Source: Scilla litardierei (Eukaryota > Streptophyta > Magnoliopsida > Asparagales > Asparagaceae). Taken from it: a stretch of 64,000 bases of DNA. Both the position numbers and the translations under genes were made by a program. The notes beneath the pieces were generated by a model. It was not told the DNA's origin and made no database searches. It saw nothing but the letters and a program-made list of their open reading frames with translations. Positions 22,362 through 33,657 of this stretch are shown one piece after another (the first letter of the stretch is position 1; each line of letters opens with the position of its first letter). The DNA lies in the NCBI GenBank assembly GCA_030789695.1, contig CM061141.1:164577579-164641578 (forward strand), in the 5' to 3' direction.

Positions 22362-23251
22362 GACCGTTCCCCTCGTCCTCTGGGAATCAGTATGTCTTGG
22401 TAGCCGTGGCTTATGTGTCCAAGTGGGTGGAAGCGATAGTCAGCCCCACTAATGATTCGGGGGTGGTCGCCAAATTCTTTAAAAACAATATCTTCCCGAG
22501 ATTCGGCATGCCTCGAGTTTTGATCAGTGACTGGGGGAGCCACTTTATAGAGAAGAAATTCGAATCTCTCTTGAAAAAGTACGGGGTGCAACACCGAATC
22601 GGACGTGCCTATCATCCACAGACAAGTGGCCAAGTGGAAGTTTCGATCAGAGAGATCAAAAGCATACTGGAGAAGACGGTGGCCAACTCTAGGAAGGACT
22701 GGTCATCGAAACTTTCTTACGCACTCTGGGCTTACAGGACTGCGTTCAAGACTCCGATCGGCACAACCCCTTACCGACTTGTCTACGGGAAAGCATGCCA
22801 TCTGCCCGTGGAATTGGAGCACAAAGCGTTTTGGGCCATCAAGAATCTGAATTTTGACACCAAGGAGGTTGGAAGCCACCGACAGCTACAACTGAATGAG
22901 CTTGACGAGATCCGGATCAATGCCTACGAAAATGCCCGGATCTACAAGGAAAAGTTGAAACGGTGGCACGATAAGCGTATTCTGAAGAAAGAATTTAAGG
23001 AAGGAGACTTAGTTCTCCTGTTCAACTCGGGGCTGAGGCTTTTTCCTGGAAAGCTCAAGTCGAGGTGGTCGGGACCCTTCCGCGTCACCAAGGTCTTCCC
23101 GCACGGAGAAATTGAGATAGTGGGAAGAGATGATCCGTTCAAATTCAATGGGCAGCGCCTAAAACATTATGCGATTAGTGAACCAGCAATCTCTCCGGTC
23201 AGAATCTCAACGACCGATGGCTCATCTACAAATCCTCCGGATCCTAATTGA
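22362..23251 (+). pseudogene. Athila integrase of element B, catalytic core and C-terminus
   Basis: This open frame of nearly 300 codons continues directly from WGVDFM at 15409 once element C and one target copy are set aside. The second catalytic aspartate is in LISDWGSHF and the glutamate in SGQVE, 35 residues later, giving the DD35E arrangement; the first aspartate is in the left part. HPQTSGQ is close to the usual HPQTNGQ. The C-terminal region has [20 protein letters not shown] and WSGPF, typical of Athila integrase C-termini. No chromodomain is present. This stretch has no stop, but the gene is broken by C and by upstream lesions. Confidence 0.9.
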
Positions 23252-23430
23252 CCACTATATGAGGAGTCGAGCAAACGACTTTAAACAACAACGCTTCATG
23301 GGAGGCACCCCATGTTCTAAACTTTCTTCGTTATTTTTAGGATTATTTTTCTAATTTTTAGTGAATAAATCCAGCAATGGGGGTCTCCGTCGGGAAACTT
23401 AGGCTAATCTTTGAAACTGTACAGGAAATC
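23252..23430 (+). other. Spacer after integrase of element B
   Basis: Non-coding; no motif recognised. Confidence 0.4.
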
Positions 23431-23799
23431 ATCTCCAACCGGTCGGGTGACGAATCAACCGGTCGGTTGGACCGTGTCTAAAGATGGCTTGTGTCTACAC
23501 AACAGTGAACCGATCGGGTGGTATATAAGGCTGACCGGGTGAAAGATCGGGTGACACTGAACAGCCCTCGGGAATTTTTAGGGTAAATCAACCGATCGGT
23601 TGAGCCGAGGCCGAGATCGGGTGGAAGTTCTGGTGAAAAGCACAGTGCTCTCGGGAAAATTTGGGAAGCGGTCAACCGATCGGGTGAGATCTCACCTGAT
23701 CGGTTCACCTGTAGCTGCTGACCGACTAGGAATTTTGAAAATTTACCCAACCGATCGGGTGAACCTTCACCCGATCGTTTCGTCGATGCTTTTATACAT
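23431..23799 (+). promoter_or_regulatory. Internal copy of the LTR palindrome array plus TATA, upstream of the envelope-like ORF
   Basis: This segment repeats the U3 motif of LTR B: AACCGATCGGGTGA, ATCTCACC, GATCGGTTCA and CTGTAGCTG occur in the same order and spacing at 23675-23720 as at 11232-11283. The array ends with GTCGAT followed by TTTATACATA (about 23789), paralleling GTCGAT-TTG-TATATATA of the LTR. It lies about 440 bp upstream of the ORF at 24238. A promoter for a separate envelope-like transcript is the simplest reading, and is inference. Confidence 0.6.
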
Positions 23800-24237
23800 A
23801 CGCCTCACCCGAACTCATTCACCCGACTCCCCCATTTCAAATCCGCACGTTCCACCCTCACACCTTCCAAATTGATCTTCCCCATAGATCCCTCCACCCC
23901 TGATATCACACCCCCATCCTTTTCCCCTACTCCCCAACCATCAATATCTTTCCCATTGACCACATTCCCCCATAATTCGCCGAAACCCAAACCCTAACCC
24001 TCATTTTCAAAGTTTTTTTCCTTGACGGATCAGCGAGCGGTGACTCCCCAGATCGTTCCCTTATGCAGCGTGGAATCTTTCAGGAGTTTGGACTTGCATC
24101 ATCGTCGGGTAATTTCTATCCACTCTTCATATTTATTTCCTTATATGAAATATCTTGAATTTGTGTCTATCTGCTTCATCTGCCTTATCATCATCATAGA
24201 CACCCCCTCTATATCATTGTCCCTCCACGTCATCATC

Positions 24238-25467
24238 ATGTCTGGAAAGGGAAAATAGACTGCCTCATCTTCACACATACACCCCCTACATAGCCCTTTT
24301 CCCCAATCATTCCTGGGCATTGACCCAATTTCTGAGGAGCAATCTGCACGTCTGCACGCCCTGCTTCATCGCCCCATGCGACCTACTCTTTTTGTCGATT
24401 CCCCTACTCTCGAATCGCTTGGACTCTTTAGGGGCATCAACACATTTTTTCGCTTCATTGGTTGCGACTTCCTTATGTGTGCCCATGCTCACACACACAT
24501 GAATCTCACACTCGAGTTCCTCAGTTCCCTCGAAGTGTCTGATTGTGGCTTCACCTTCCGCACCTTTAATGGCAATTTTTCTATGAGCTTTACCGAGCTT
24601 AACAATATTCTGGATTTCCCTCACCCCGATCGCCATATTGAATGTTCAACTCATGATCGGTCTGATATCTGTTCTTACTTTCGGGATGATGGTGTTTGGC
24701 AACGGTTCACCCGGTATACCACCTTTTCATCGGTAGCTCTTGCCTCCTACATCATACATCCATGCTACCGATTCGCCTATTGCTTCCTTTCCAACACCAT
24801 CTTCTCCCGCGTGGATGTTTCCACGATGTCTCGGGATGAGCTCCTCTTTCTTTACGCCATGTCCTACGACAGGATTCATGGACGTATCCCATTACCCATA
24901 AACACCGCTCATTGGATCATCCACGAGATCTTATCTGTTAGCCGTGCAACCTCTGGATCTATCTGCTGTGGTGGGATGATTACTCTTATTGTCAGCTGTG
25001 TTTTGAGGCTGACGCCCCACCTCCCTATTCTACCGGGACGTAGCCGTATCGATCGCGACTACTTGATCGATATCGGTATGCTAACTCCCTTTGGTGAGGA
25101 GCGTGCAGTCTACCTCTATAGTCCCGCCAACACTCCATTTGCCATCCTCCCACCCTCATCTCCTGAGCGCCTCCCTATTCATATTTCACATCTACCCTGG
25201 GAGTTCTACCCGGATCCTTGGTATGCCACACTCGTACACTTTCCACCCTTGGAACCTCCTGATTGGCACCCGTGTGTCGGTTCACTCGGTGCCATCATTA
25301 TCCACCACGATCCACCAATTAATTTCGATCCTCCGGTGATCCAGCCTGTTGCACCTCCTTCTCCTATCGGCACGCCCTCTCCTTCATCCTCTGAGGATTC
25401 CTTCCTCCATTATTCACCACCCTCCTCACCATCTCCATACCATTCTACCGACAGCGGCTCAGATTGA
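24238..25467 (+). pseudogene. Envelope-position ORF of Athila type (ATHILA ORF1-like), premature stop at codon 7
   Basis: The frame opens at ATG 24238, meets TAG at 24256-24258 and then stays open to TGA at 25465. The region LTLEFLSSLEVSD...FTFRTFNGNFSMSFTELNNI resembles the family of plant Athila ORF1 proteins (Pfam ATHILA ORF-1), a recollection not checked by search. Hydrophobic stretches occur near ASYIIHPCYRFAYCFL and MITLIVSCVLRL. The C-terminus is proline/serine rich and acidic. It sits between integrase and 3' LTR, where envelope-like genes lie in Athila elements. Initiation at the internal ATG 24376 would give 363 residues. Function of these proteins is not established. Confidence 0.7.
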
Positions 25468-27072
25468 CTTCCCCCTAACATATTTCTGCATCATCATTAC
25501 CATATCATATTGCTAGCACTCTCATGTACAGCTTGGGGGAAGTCGATTTTTTATGTGTGATGTCGTGTTTTTCGTCGTGGTGTGTTTGTTTATATATGTC
25601 GTGTGGTGTGATTTTCTATCTTTTATTTTCTGTATTTCTTTTTCCTCCTTCTTTATTTTTCAGTTTCGTATGTGTGTTTTTCTCGTTTTTCGCTCTCTTT
25701 GTGTCGGTGCGTATCCCCCCCATTTTCATTGCCCTCGCGTACTTAATTTTATTGCATTGGGGGCAATGCAAGTTTCAGCTTGGGGGAGTCGCACTTCGTG
25801 CGTCGTTTGTGTCTTTTTCTTCGTTTTGAGTCGTTTTCATCGTGTTTTTCTTTTTTTCTTCTCATCTTTTGTCCTCTCTCTCTCCTAGAGATGACCCCTA
25901 ATGATGAATTGCCACAGAATCACACACACACCAAGCATGGCTTCGATAATCACATTCACTAACCCTAGGAAGATGGGTCCTATTGCATTTCATGCATCGT
26001 GGGTCCACTTAGCTTTTATGTGAGTCGTGTGTCGTAACTGGCTTACAGTGTGCTTCTACGTTGTGATTTTGATTTATATACCTGTCCTGGGATGACCCCT
26101 AGATTATCATGCTTCGATTTGAATATGCGGTATTTGCTTCTCCTGTCTGCTTCTATATGCATGCTATATTTATATCGTATACTTTAATTCGCATGTGTCG
26201 GGATTCCACAGTTAGGACTAGGATAACCCATTTAGCCTAAGCTCTGATTAGCGAAGAAAATCTCCCTTGCCCAAGTGTTTAGAATCTGATTTCTTTTTTA
26301 TTTTACTTGGTGCAAATCCCCTCGTCGTGTACCATTCTCCCACTTGGGAGAGTACACATGTATATACCCCAAAATCCAAAAATCCAAAAAAAAGAGAAAA
26401 GAAAAACCCAAAAAGAAAATAAAAGAGAAAAGAAAATATATATATATATATATGTATGTATAGCCAAAAATCCAAAAAAATACATATATCCAAAACCCAA
26501 AAAAATTCATGTGTGAATATTTTCCTACCTAACGTGAATAAAGGGAAGGCAAGAATTTGCACCGAGTGTTCTACTCCACATCTTCTCAACCTCCATCGTT
26601 TTTGAAAACACTTGGAATAGGAACTTTCTAGCTATTATCTAGGCGATAGTGTGGTGATATCCTAGTCCCTAGCTGGGGAGTCCCTGACGCATGATACGTT
26701 TCGATTCTTACTCGGTTCTAATGCATGCTTGAGCTATATATACACCACTTATTTCAAATTGAATCGATATTTGGGTCTTTCCTTGGATATGTATATATGG
26801 AGCATTACTGCACAATGTAGCTAGCGACACCGTCCGCTAGCACGCGACCACACTCACTTGCGCTTCATCGCGTAGGCCCACGACACTTGTTTGGACTCAT
26901 ATTCCTTGATTTAGTGATGTGTTTTGTCGTATGCTTGTTTAGTGTGGCGTGTCTGATTTTGTTGGCCCAGACGGGCGATTTAGGATTTTAACTTCTCTTC
27001 TCCCTCTCCCTCTATTTTTCTCCCTCCGAGCTCCTACTCTCACTCGTCTTCCTCGAGGACAAGGAAGGGTTC
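25468..27072 (+). other. Non-coding 3' region of element B with repeated hairpin-polypurine cassettes
   Basis: Cassettes with AGCTTGGGGGA occur at about 25529-25540 and 25777-25788; the second is preceded by the inverted repeat GCATTG-GGGG-CAATGC (25754-25769). A pyrimidine-rich stretch (25590-25880), an A-rich run (26375-26500) with TATATA repeats, and a CCTCGAGG hairpin (27051-27058) follow. ORFs here are low-complexity and not credible. Confidence 0.65.
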
Positions 27073-27086
27073 AGCTTGGGGGATTT
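27073..27086 (+). promoter_or_regulatory. Polypurine tract of element B
   Basis: AGCTTGGGGGATTT lies immediately before the 3' LTR start TGACGTGTG. Confidence 0.85.
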
Positions 27087-28751
27087 TGACGTGTGTTTAT
27101 ATTTTATATATCCACGCACGTCTTCTTTGTGTTTTTCCGTTGTTTTGCGTTGTCACGTGTCCATTTTCTTGGGATTTTTTAGTTTTCTTTCACTTTTTGG
27201 TGTTTTTGTGTATTTGCAGGAGATCGCCAGTGTAGGGGACATATAACGAAGATATCATGAGTCTCCGTAGCAACGGGAGGAGTCACGCGTGATACATGGT
27301 GTCAAACGACGAAGATCGCCATTTTTCAGCCCTCAACCGATCGGTTGGACAAAGCCAAACCGATCGGGTGGTGCACGCGTGTCCGACCTGGACGAAAGCT
27401 GAAGCGAAGTGCAGTCCAACCGACCGGTTTACCGACCGGTTGAACACAGCAGAGTTCTCGGCCATTTGGAGCTGAATTCCAACCAATCGGGTGACATCTC
27501 ACCCGATCGGTTCACTTGTAGCTGATTTTCCAAGCGACGACCCGGAGAGCTCAACTGACGGTTTGTTGATCGTGCCAAATCGACAGACATCTCTGTGTTT
27601 TTTGTCAACAATTCCAACCGATCGGTTGAATTGTCAACCGATCGGTTGACCAGATGCTGAATCTCTTCAAATCAACGACCTGCTCGCTCCACCCGTTCTC
27701 CTCAGCGTCCGGTTGAAGTTCTCGAAGCCGACGGTCGAAACGTGAATCAGCTCACCCGATCGTTGATGCTTCAACCGATTGGGTGACGTCGATTTGTATA
27801 TATAGTTGCCCTAGGTTGCTGAAAACGGGAGTTGTTATTTTTCTGTCTTTTTTCTTGTACGGTGACGGCTAGAATTTTATCGTTTTTGTAAGTCTTCTGA
27901 TCGCTTTCAAACTTTAATACTATCTTTATAGCATTGCTACTACTTCATTTCAATCGCCTGATCATGATTTCTACGGTTGATTTTCATTTAGATCGCCTTT
28001 TAGCTATGATTTGTGAGTAGTTCCCAAATCTGGGATTTTGGTGGAAACCCCTTCGTAGGTTCTCTCTAATGCGTCCATAGGACTAGGATTTCGATAGGGA
28101 TTAGGAATTTAGGCGGTTATGTGGGGTGTTTCATTTTCATCGGTGGGAAAAAGACCGCCTTTGACCGTAGGGCAAAGGGGGAGTAAACTTGGCGGTTGAC
28201 TCCCTAGCCACAGCTCACGCCCTTAGCATAGACATTGAATCCTAACGCGTGGAAATGGCAGGATGAGATGTTGGGAGTTATCGTTGCGAGCTTAGTGCTC
28301 CCGGAGTCGGTCGGTGTTAATGGACATGGGAATGCCCACCGACCGAACCAGGGTAGTCCGGCGTATCATCTTGGGCATCGACCGGAATATCGGGACCATG
28401 GGACGCTGGTATCACTCTTAGAGGTAACGTCTCACCACTAAACCCTAAATCCGATCGTTTTCCTATCTGTAGGTCGTAATAGCGAGAACACATGATAGGG
28501 TGGAAATCGAAGTCCTAGGTTTCCTTTTATATTGTTTATCCTCCGTATTTACATTCCGTGACAAACCATCGATCGTTCGGGCTAGCTCACCCGTAGGGTG
28601 AACCAGTTCCTTTTAAGACACAAGCACAACCACACCTCCCTGTGTTCGACCCCAAGCCATACTACAACACCGTGCGCTTGCGGTATAAATATTTAAATCT
28701 GGTATCCCCATCCTATTGCACACTTGCATGCTTCAAAACTAGGGGACGTCA
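27087..28751 (+). repeat. 3' LTR of element B (1665 bp)
   Basis: It matches 10844-12494, with the palindrome array at about 27335-27790 and TATATATA at 27797-27804. It ends GACGTCA and is followed by the target copy ACACC. Confidence 0.9.
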
Positions 28752-29641
28752 ACACCCAGAGTGAAGATATATAACTTTGGGACGGCCCGTATTCTTCGAT
28801 ACGAGTATTTACGTAGTTCACTTATTCTTTAAAAGTATTTTAAAATGGTTAACCTGGAGTAGGATATCAAAAACAATTTCAAAATACGTTTTAACAATTT
28901 GAAATACGATTTTTAAATTCTTTTTTAATGTTGTTTATTTCTCTAAGCCAAAACCTGACCCGGAACACTAAATCCGTAACCGTAACGAAATTCGTGACTA
29001 AGAGATAAAAAGAAAATAATTTACTTTTATTTTTAATCCCTCCTTTAATTTTCATAACCCTACCTAATTACTTCTACCAAAACAGATCCATTTTCCTCGC
29101 TCAGATCTAACCCCCAACTCCCTCATTTACAAATGGGGCACATTATTTCCCTTCACGTTATAAAACCCACCCTGCTCCTCTCTTCATCTTCACAACTTAG
29201 AAACACATCTCCCATTCTCTCCTCATTCGAACCCAGGAAACTATCATCCCCACCTACCCAGCCCTCAACCCATCTCCCCTTCATCTTCATACTAAGGGAA
29301 GCCTGCAAGCTCACTCAAACTCACAGCTCCAAGCCCAACACCCCCACCCCCGAGCTCCCCCTTCTCCAACCCACGCCCTCTCTCTCTCGCCCTCTGACAG
29401 CCCCTCTCCCTAACCCATGCTCTCTCCCCCACCTCCCCCTCTCGTCGGCGTCGGTACCTTGCCACCGCCTCCGCCCATCGAGCAGTGCCGCTAGCCCACA
29501 GCGAGCAAGCCCGAGCCCCCGCTCGCGAAGAACCCCCAAGCAAACCACCCCCAGCTTCGACAGCCCGCTACACCACCCCGTTACCCGCCTCCACCAGCGA
29601 CCTCCTCCAACTTCACCACTGACTGAGCCAAAAAGATGCAC
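28752..29641. other. Unassigned DNA between elements B and D
   Basis: It continues the host sequence interrupted by B. Features seen are A/T-rich DNA to about 29100, a TATA-like TTATAAAA at about 29159, and a C-rich stretch (29190-29640) encoding only low-complexity proline/serine frames. It could be part of an LTR or a gene promoter with 5' untranslated region. I cannot decide. Confidence 0.3.
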
Positions 29642-31105
29642 TGATAATCCCTAGAATAGGACGTCGGTCAAGTAGTAAACCTGGTGAGACCAGGATCATA
29701 TTCCTCACAGACAAAGTAGCATGTAAATTTCAAATTTTAAAATTAAGTGAGAAAATTTATTTGATGAGAGGTGAACCACCATTCGAATGCGATTTTTGAT
29801 TTGAATTTAACGTTAAGTAAAAGTAGTTTTAATAATTTACGAAAGTAGAATATCGTGAATGTGAAAATACGATTTATAAGAAGCGTGTGTGTTTTGTGTT
29901 TCCCTTAGTGTTGCAGTAGGTTATGCTATTCATTCTCCATAGTTTCTCAATCCCGCATCCATTCCAAGGTATGTGGATCGGATGAAAAAGCTTTAAAAAC
30001 GATGATTTTCAATTAAAAAGATAATCGTAAAAACAGTTGATTTCTTCGAATAATAAAATATAAAAGATGAACCTCACGGTTCATCGCCCTCCTTGGGCTC
30101 CTCTATGGATTGATGCACTTAGACGATACCTCGCGGCATGTTATCCTAATCGGATTCCTCTACGGATTGTGCATAATTCAAAAAGTGAAGAAATCGGCGT
30201 TTTTAACGGTTTCGATAATTGCACAATACATGGAGATATGAAAGCAAGATCCTAGCAACACTAACTTCCACACAACACACCCACAGTACCTTAGCCAAGC
30301 ATGGTAACAAAAATGACAAGTTTCGTTAATACAAACATCGTTTAAATACAAAACTTAATACAAAACTAATAAAAACAAGAGAAAACGAGTTTTTCACCAC
30401 TTTGGATGCCCAAACAAGCCCAAACTTCTCCCAAAGCTGCAAAATGTTGTCTGGAATTTGATGGAGAGAATTTTGGCTCAAGAATGACTCAATTCGAAGC
30501 TTGGATGATGAAGTTATGCCCAAAATACCCCCTTTATGTAGCCATTTACGCTTAACGGGCCTATGTGTTGCAGACCCACAACCCGCCCAGAAATTCCAAC
30601 AAAGTGGGTGGTCAAAAAGTGCAAGCGGGCGCGCCCGTGTGTAAATCGCGGGCGCGGGTCCAGTGAAGCTAGGCGGGCGACAGCCTACTCATTCAAAGAG
30701 GGCGGCCACCCGCTCGAGGGAGCGGGCCCGCCTGCCCGCTTTGACTGGGCGGGCGGCAGCCTGCTCTTTAAAGCGGGCGGCATCCCGCTTTGAAAGCGGG
30801 CCCCGCTCTGTTATTATTATTTTTTTAACTTTTCTGCTTTTTACAATGCCTTTATTGGGCCTTTTAATTCACATTAATTTTCCAAGATCTCCAAAAATAT
30901 GGAAAAATAGCCGTTAGATTCGGAAAATTGCAAACTTCTCCTGAAAAATAAAATTGAGACAAAATTAGGCCATAAAGTTATATTTTGCGTATAAACAAGT
31001 GATATACTCTATTATTAAATGATATTACAAAAATACACTTATTAGAGATCAAACATATATTACGGTCTAAACGAGGGGTTAAAATGTAATATTCTCTCAG
31101 AATCA
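29642..31105 (-). repeat. 3' LTR of element D (about 1464 bp)
   Basis: Plus-strand ends are TGATAATCCC and AGAATCA, next to the polypurine tract. It contains a GCGGGCGG-rich repeat block (30590-30805) located just upstream, on the minus strand, of a TATA-like ACATAAAGG (about 30530-30540). Boundaries come from TG/CA and the tract, since no partner LTR is present. Confidence 0.65.
30590..30805. repeat. GCGGGCGG-type repeat block in LTR D
   Basis: Repeats of GCGGGC, GGCGGGCGGC and CGCCCGC, with CCCGCTTTGAAAGCGGG as a palindrome at about 30786-30802. A similar GCGGGCGGGTC block occurs in the Copia LTR H (46690-46965). Confidence 0.6.
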
Positions 31106-32428
31106 CACCCCCCAACTAGCTTTTTGCTAGTCTCTTAGCAAAATAAGCGAATATTCCAAAAATATGTCATACACCCAATATTCACTTCAATGAGCTTAAA
31201 ATGAATTAAGAATAATATTACCCAACAAAGTTCAATAACTATCATGTGCTTTCATGGACTAATGCAAAGAATCAAAATCTTATATCAATCCACATATATT
31301 CAGTATCGCACAAATGCAATTGTTTAATGAAATAGGTACTCACATGTCCTAGGCTGTAAATTTCATAGGATTAGGCCATCACAACATCCAATCATAAGAT
31401 CATGATCTTGAATCCACTCAAAATATCTCATCTCTTTTTTTCTTTTTTTTCTTTTTTTAATTTATAACTTTTTAGAGCAATCCATGTAACGAGCGTTAGG
31501 TCAATGACTCCAAACCAGATGGTCTTAGGGCATTAGGTTTTGAAAACCCCCTCAGACTTAATAACTCGAAATTTCTAAAGATTATTATGCACTCCCCCAT
31601 ACTTCATTTTTCGGCGCGAATCCCCATGCTTCCTAAGGCACGAGTTCCCGGCTACTAAATAGAACCTGGAAGAACGGTGCATTTTATTCACTTTTTATTT
31701 TCTTTCTTTTTTTTGACATGAGACATGTTTGAGTAAGATTCTCCATCACTTTAGTAATCAGCAAGACTGTATATGTGGTTGGCCATTATCCTTAGAATTT
31801 ATAACCTTCTTCACATAATTACCAATTCATAAACGCATACTTGGCATGAAATTGCCTAAACCAAACAATAGTTTCATGATATTACAATTGCAGATACATG
31901 CACTAATTTACATGAAAGTCATTATAATTTAAAATTATACGCAGTGGTAAAACATTCTTAATCTATTTTACAATAATAAATATAGGTGTTCAATTAAATA
32001 CTATGGAATTTCCACTTCAATGGGATATATAGATGGTTTTTTGGTGAAAAAACACAACACTCAGTTTTTGTTTTTTTGTTATATATAAAAGCAAACATAA
32101 GCAAACTATATATGCAAAACACAACACTCTGTTTTTGTTTTTGTTTTTTGTAAATGCAAACAAACACTTCCTCCCCCAACTAAAAGTGAACATAGTCCTT
32201 GATGTTTGAAGGGTATAATGCAAAGTTATTTATTACTATATATACTAATACTAACGAGTTATGGAAAGAACACACCTAATCAGTTACCACCCATAGATGG
32301 GTCTGTAAGTAGCATGGTGTCGTCCTCCTGTGGCCATGGCTCTTGATAGTGCTTCAAGCGTTGGCCGTTGACCTTGAACTCATTGCCATCTTTCGGGTTG
32401 ACTAAGGTCACTGCTCCATGTGGGTAAC
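31106..32428 (-). other. Polypurine tract and non-coding 3' region of element D
   Basis: The tract is TTGGGGGGTG (minus strand, 31106-31116). A second polypurine-like motif at about 32170-32177 is followed on the plus strand by AAGTGAACATAGTCCTTGAT, the counterpart of the cassette at 3283-3320 in element A. No ORF was recognised. Confidence 0.6.
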
Positions 32429-33636
32429 TCATTTTGACAATATAGGTCCATTCCAATTGGAGGATAGCTTTCCTGGGAAGAGATGCAATCGTGAATTGTA
32501 TAAGAGCACTTTTTGGCCTGGAACAAATTCTCTCCTCAGTATGGTGAGATCATGTGCAACTTTCAATCTTTCTTTGGCCAATTTTGCATTGTCATATGCT
32601 TCTCTCCTCAGCTCCTCAAGTTCAACCAATTGCAACCTGCGTAAAGAAGAAGAAGAATCAGCATCAAAATTGTATTTTTTTTACCGCCCAAAAAGATTTA
32701 TGTTCAATCTCGACGGGTAAATGACAATGTTTACCATAGACAATACGGTAAGGAGACATCCCTAGTATGGTTTTGTAGGGGATACGGTATGCCCATAATG
32801 CTTCAGGTAGACGGATGCTCCAATCCTTTCTAGTAGGATTCACTGTCTTTTGGAGAATATTCTTTATTTCCCTGTTTGCCAACTCCACATGGCCATTAGT
32901 TTGGGGGTGGTAAGGTGTAGAGACTTTGAGCGTCACCCCAAACTTCGTCATCAAGCTCGCAAAAAGGCGGTTGCAAAAATGGGAGCCTCCATCAGTTATC
33001 ATCGCCTTGGGCACCCCAAAGCGTGCAAAGATATGTTCCTTCATAAACTTGAGCACGACAGATGCATCATTTGCCCTGCAAGGGATAGTTTCAACCCATT
33101 AGACACATAATCAATTGCGAGTAAAATAAAAGTATGTCCAAAAGAAGGGGGAAAGGGTCCCATAAAGTCAATACCCCAACAATTAAAAATTCCTATTTCT
33201 AATATGGGGTTCAATGGCATCATATTCCTCCTAGTTATCCACCCAACTGCTGGCAAGGCAATCATGATTTACAAAATGAAACAATATCTTTAAACATGCT
33301 TGGCCAATAAAATCCGCATTGTAAAATTTTAGCCATACTTTTGTTAGCCGGAAAATGTCCCCCACTTGCACTCTCGTGACAAAAATGTAAGACACTGTTT
33401 ATTTCTTGGTTTGGTATACATCTCCTCACTATTTGGTCATTGCAATATTTATAAAGATGTGGATCATCAAAGAAAAATGATTTTACCTTGTGATTAAACC
33501 GATTTTTATCCTGAATTGACCAAGTTGAGGGGGTCTTACCAGTCACCAAGTAATTTGCAATGTCTACATACCATGGAAGTGTGGAGACAGCAAAGAGGTT
33601 TTCATCTGGGAAGGAGTCTTCAACAGGAATGGACAC
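32429..33636 (-). pseudogene. Athila integrase of element D
   Basis: Three frames in order give the zinc-binding region (LHFCHESASGGHF, 33636-33262), the start of the core with WGIDFMGPFPPS (33265-33041), and the rest of the core (33056-32664). There ITDGGSHF and NGHVE are 35 residues apart, so the DD35E residues are intact. A final piece (32635-32429) holds [18 protein letters not shown]. At least three indels or stops separate them. Confidence 0.85.
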
Positions 33637-33657
33637 AGACTCAGTACCAATGGTTAG

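Larger units (their letters stand above)
10844..28751 (+). mobile_element. Element B: Athila-type Gypsy retrotransposon with envelope-like ORF, carrying nested element C
   Basis: LTRs at 10844-12494 and 27087-28751 both run from TGACGTGTG to GACGTCA. The 5 bp outside each end is ACACC (10839-10843 and 28752-28756), a perfect target duplication. Order on the plus strand: LTR, tRNA-Asp primer site, decayed pol lacking gag and protease, internal promoter-like cassette, envelope-like/ORF1-type ORF, non-coding region, polypurine tract, LTR. A 6947-bp Sirevirus splits the integrase. LTR copies differ at many sites, so B is older than C. Several nonsense codons make it inactive. Confidence 0.9.

Noticed and set aside
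24238..24258. MSGKGK start resembling histone H4
   Set aside because: Only a few residues match and the following frame is the Athila ORF; coincidence.
29133..29654. Proline/serine-rich ORF of 173 codons
   Set aside because: Low-complexity reading of C-rich DNA; its end runs into LTR D, and no domain is visible.
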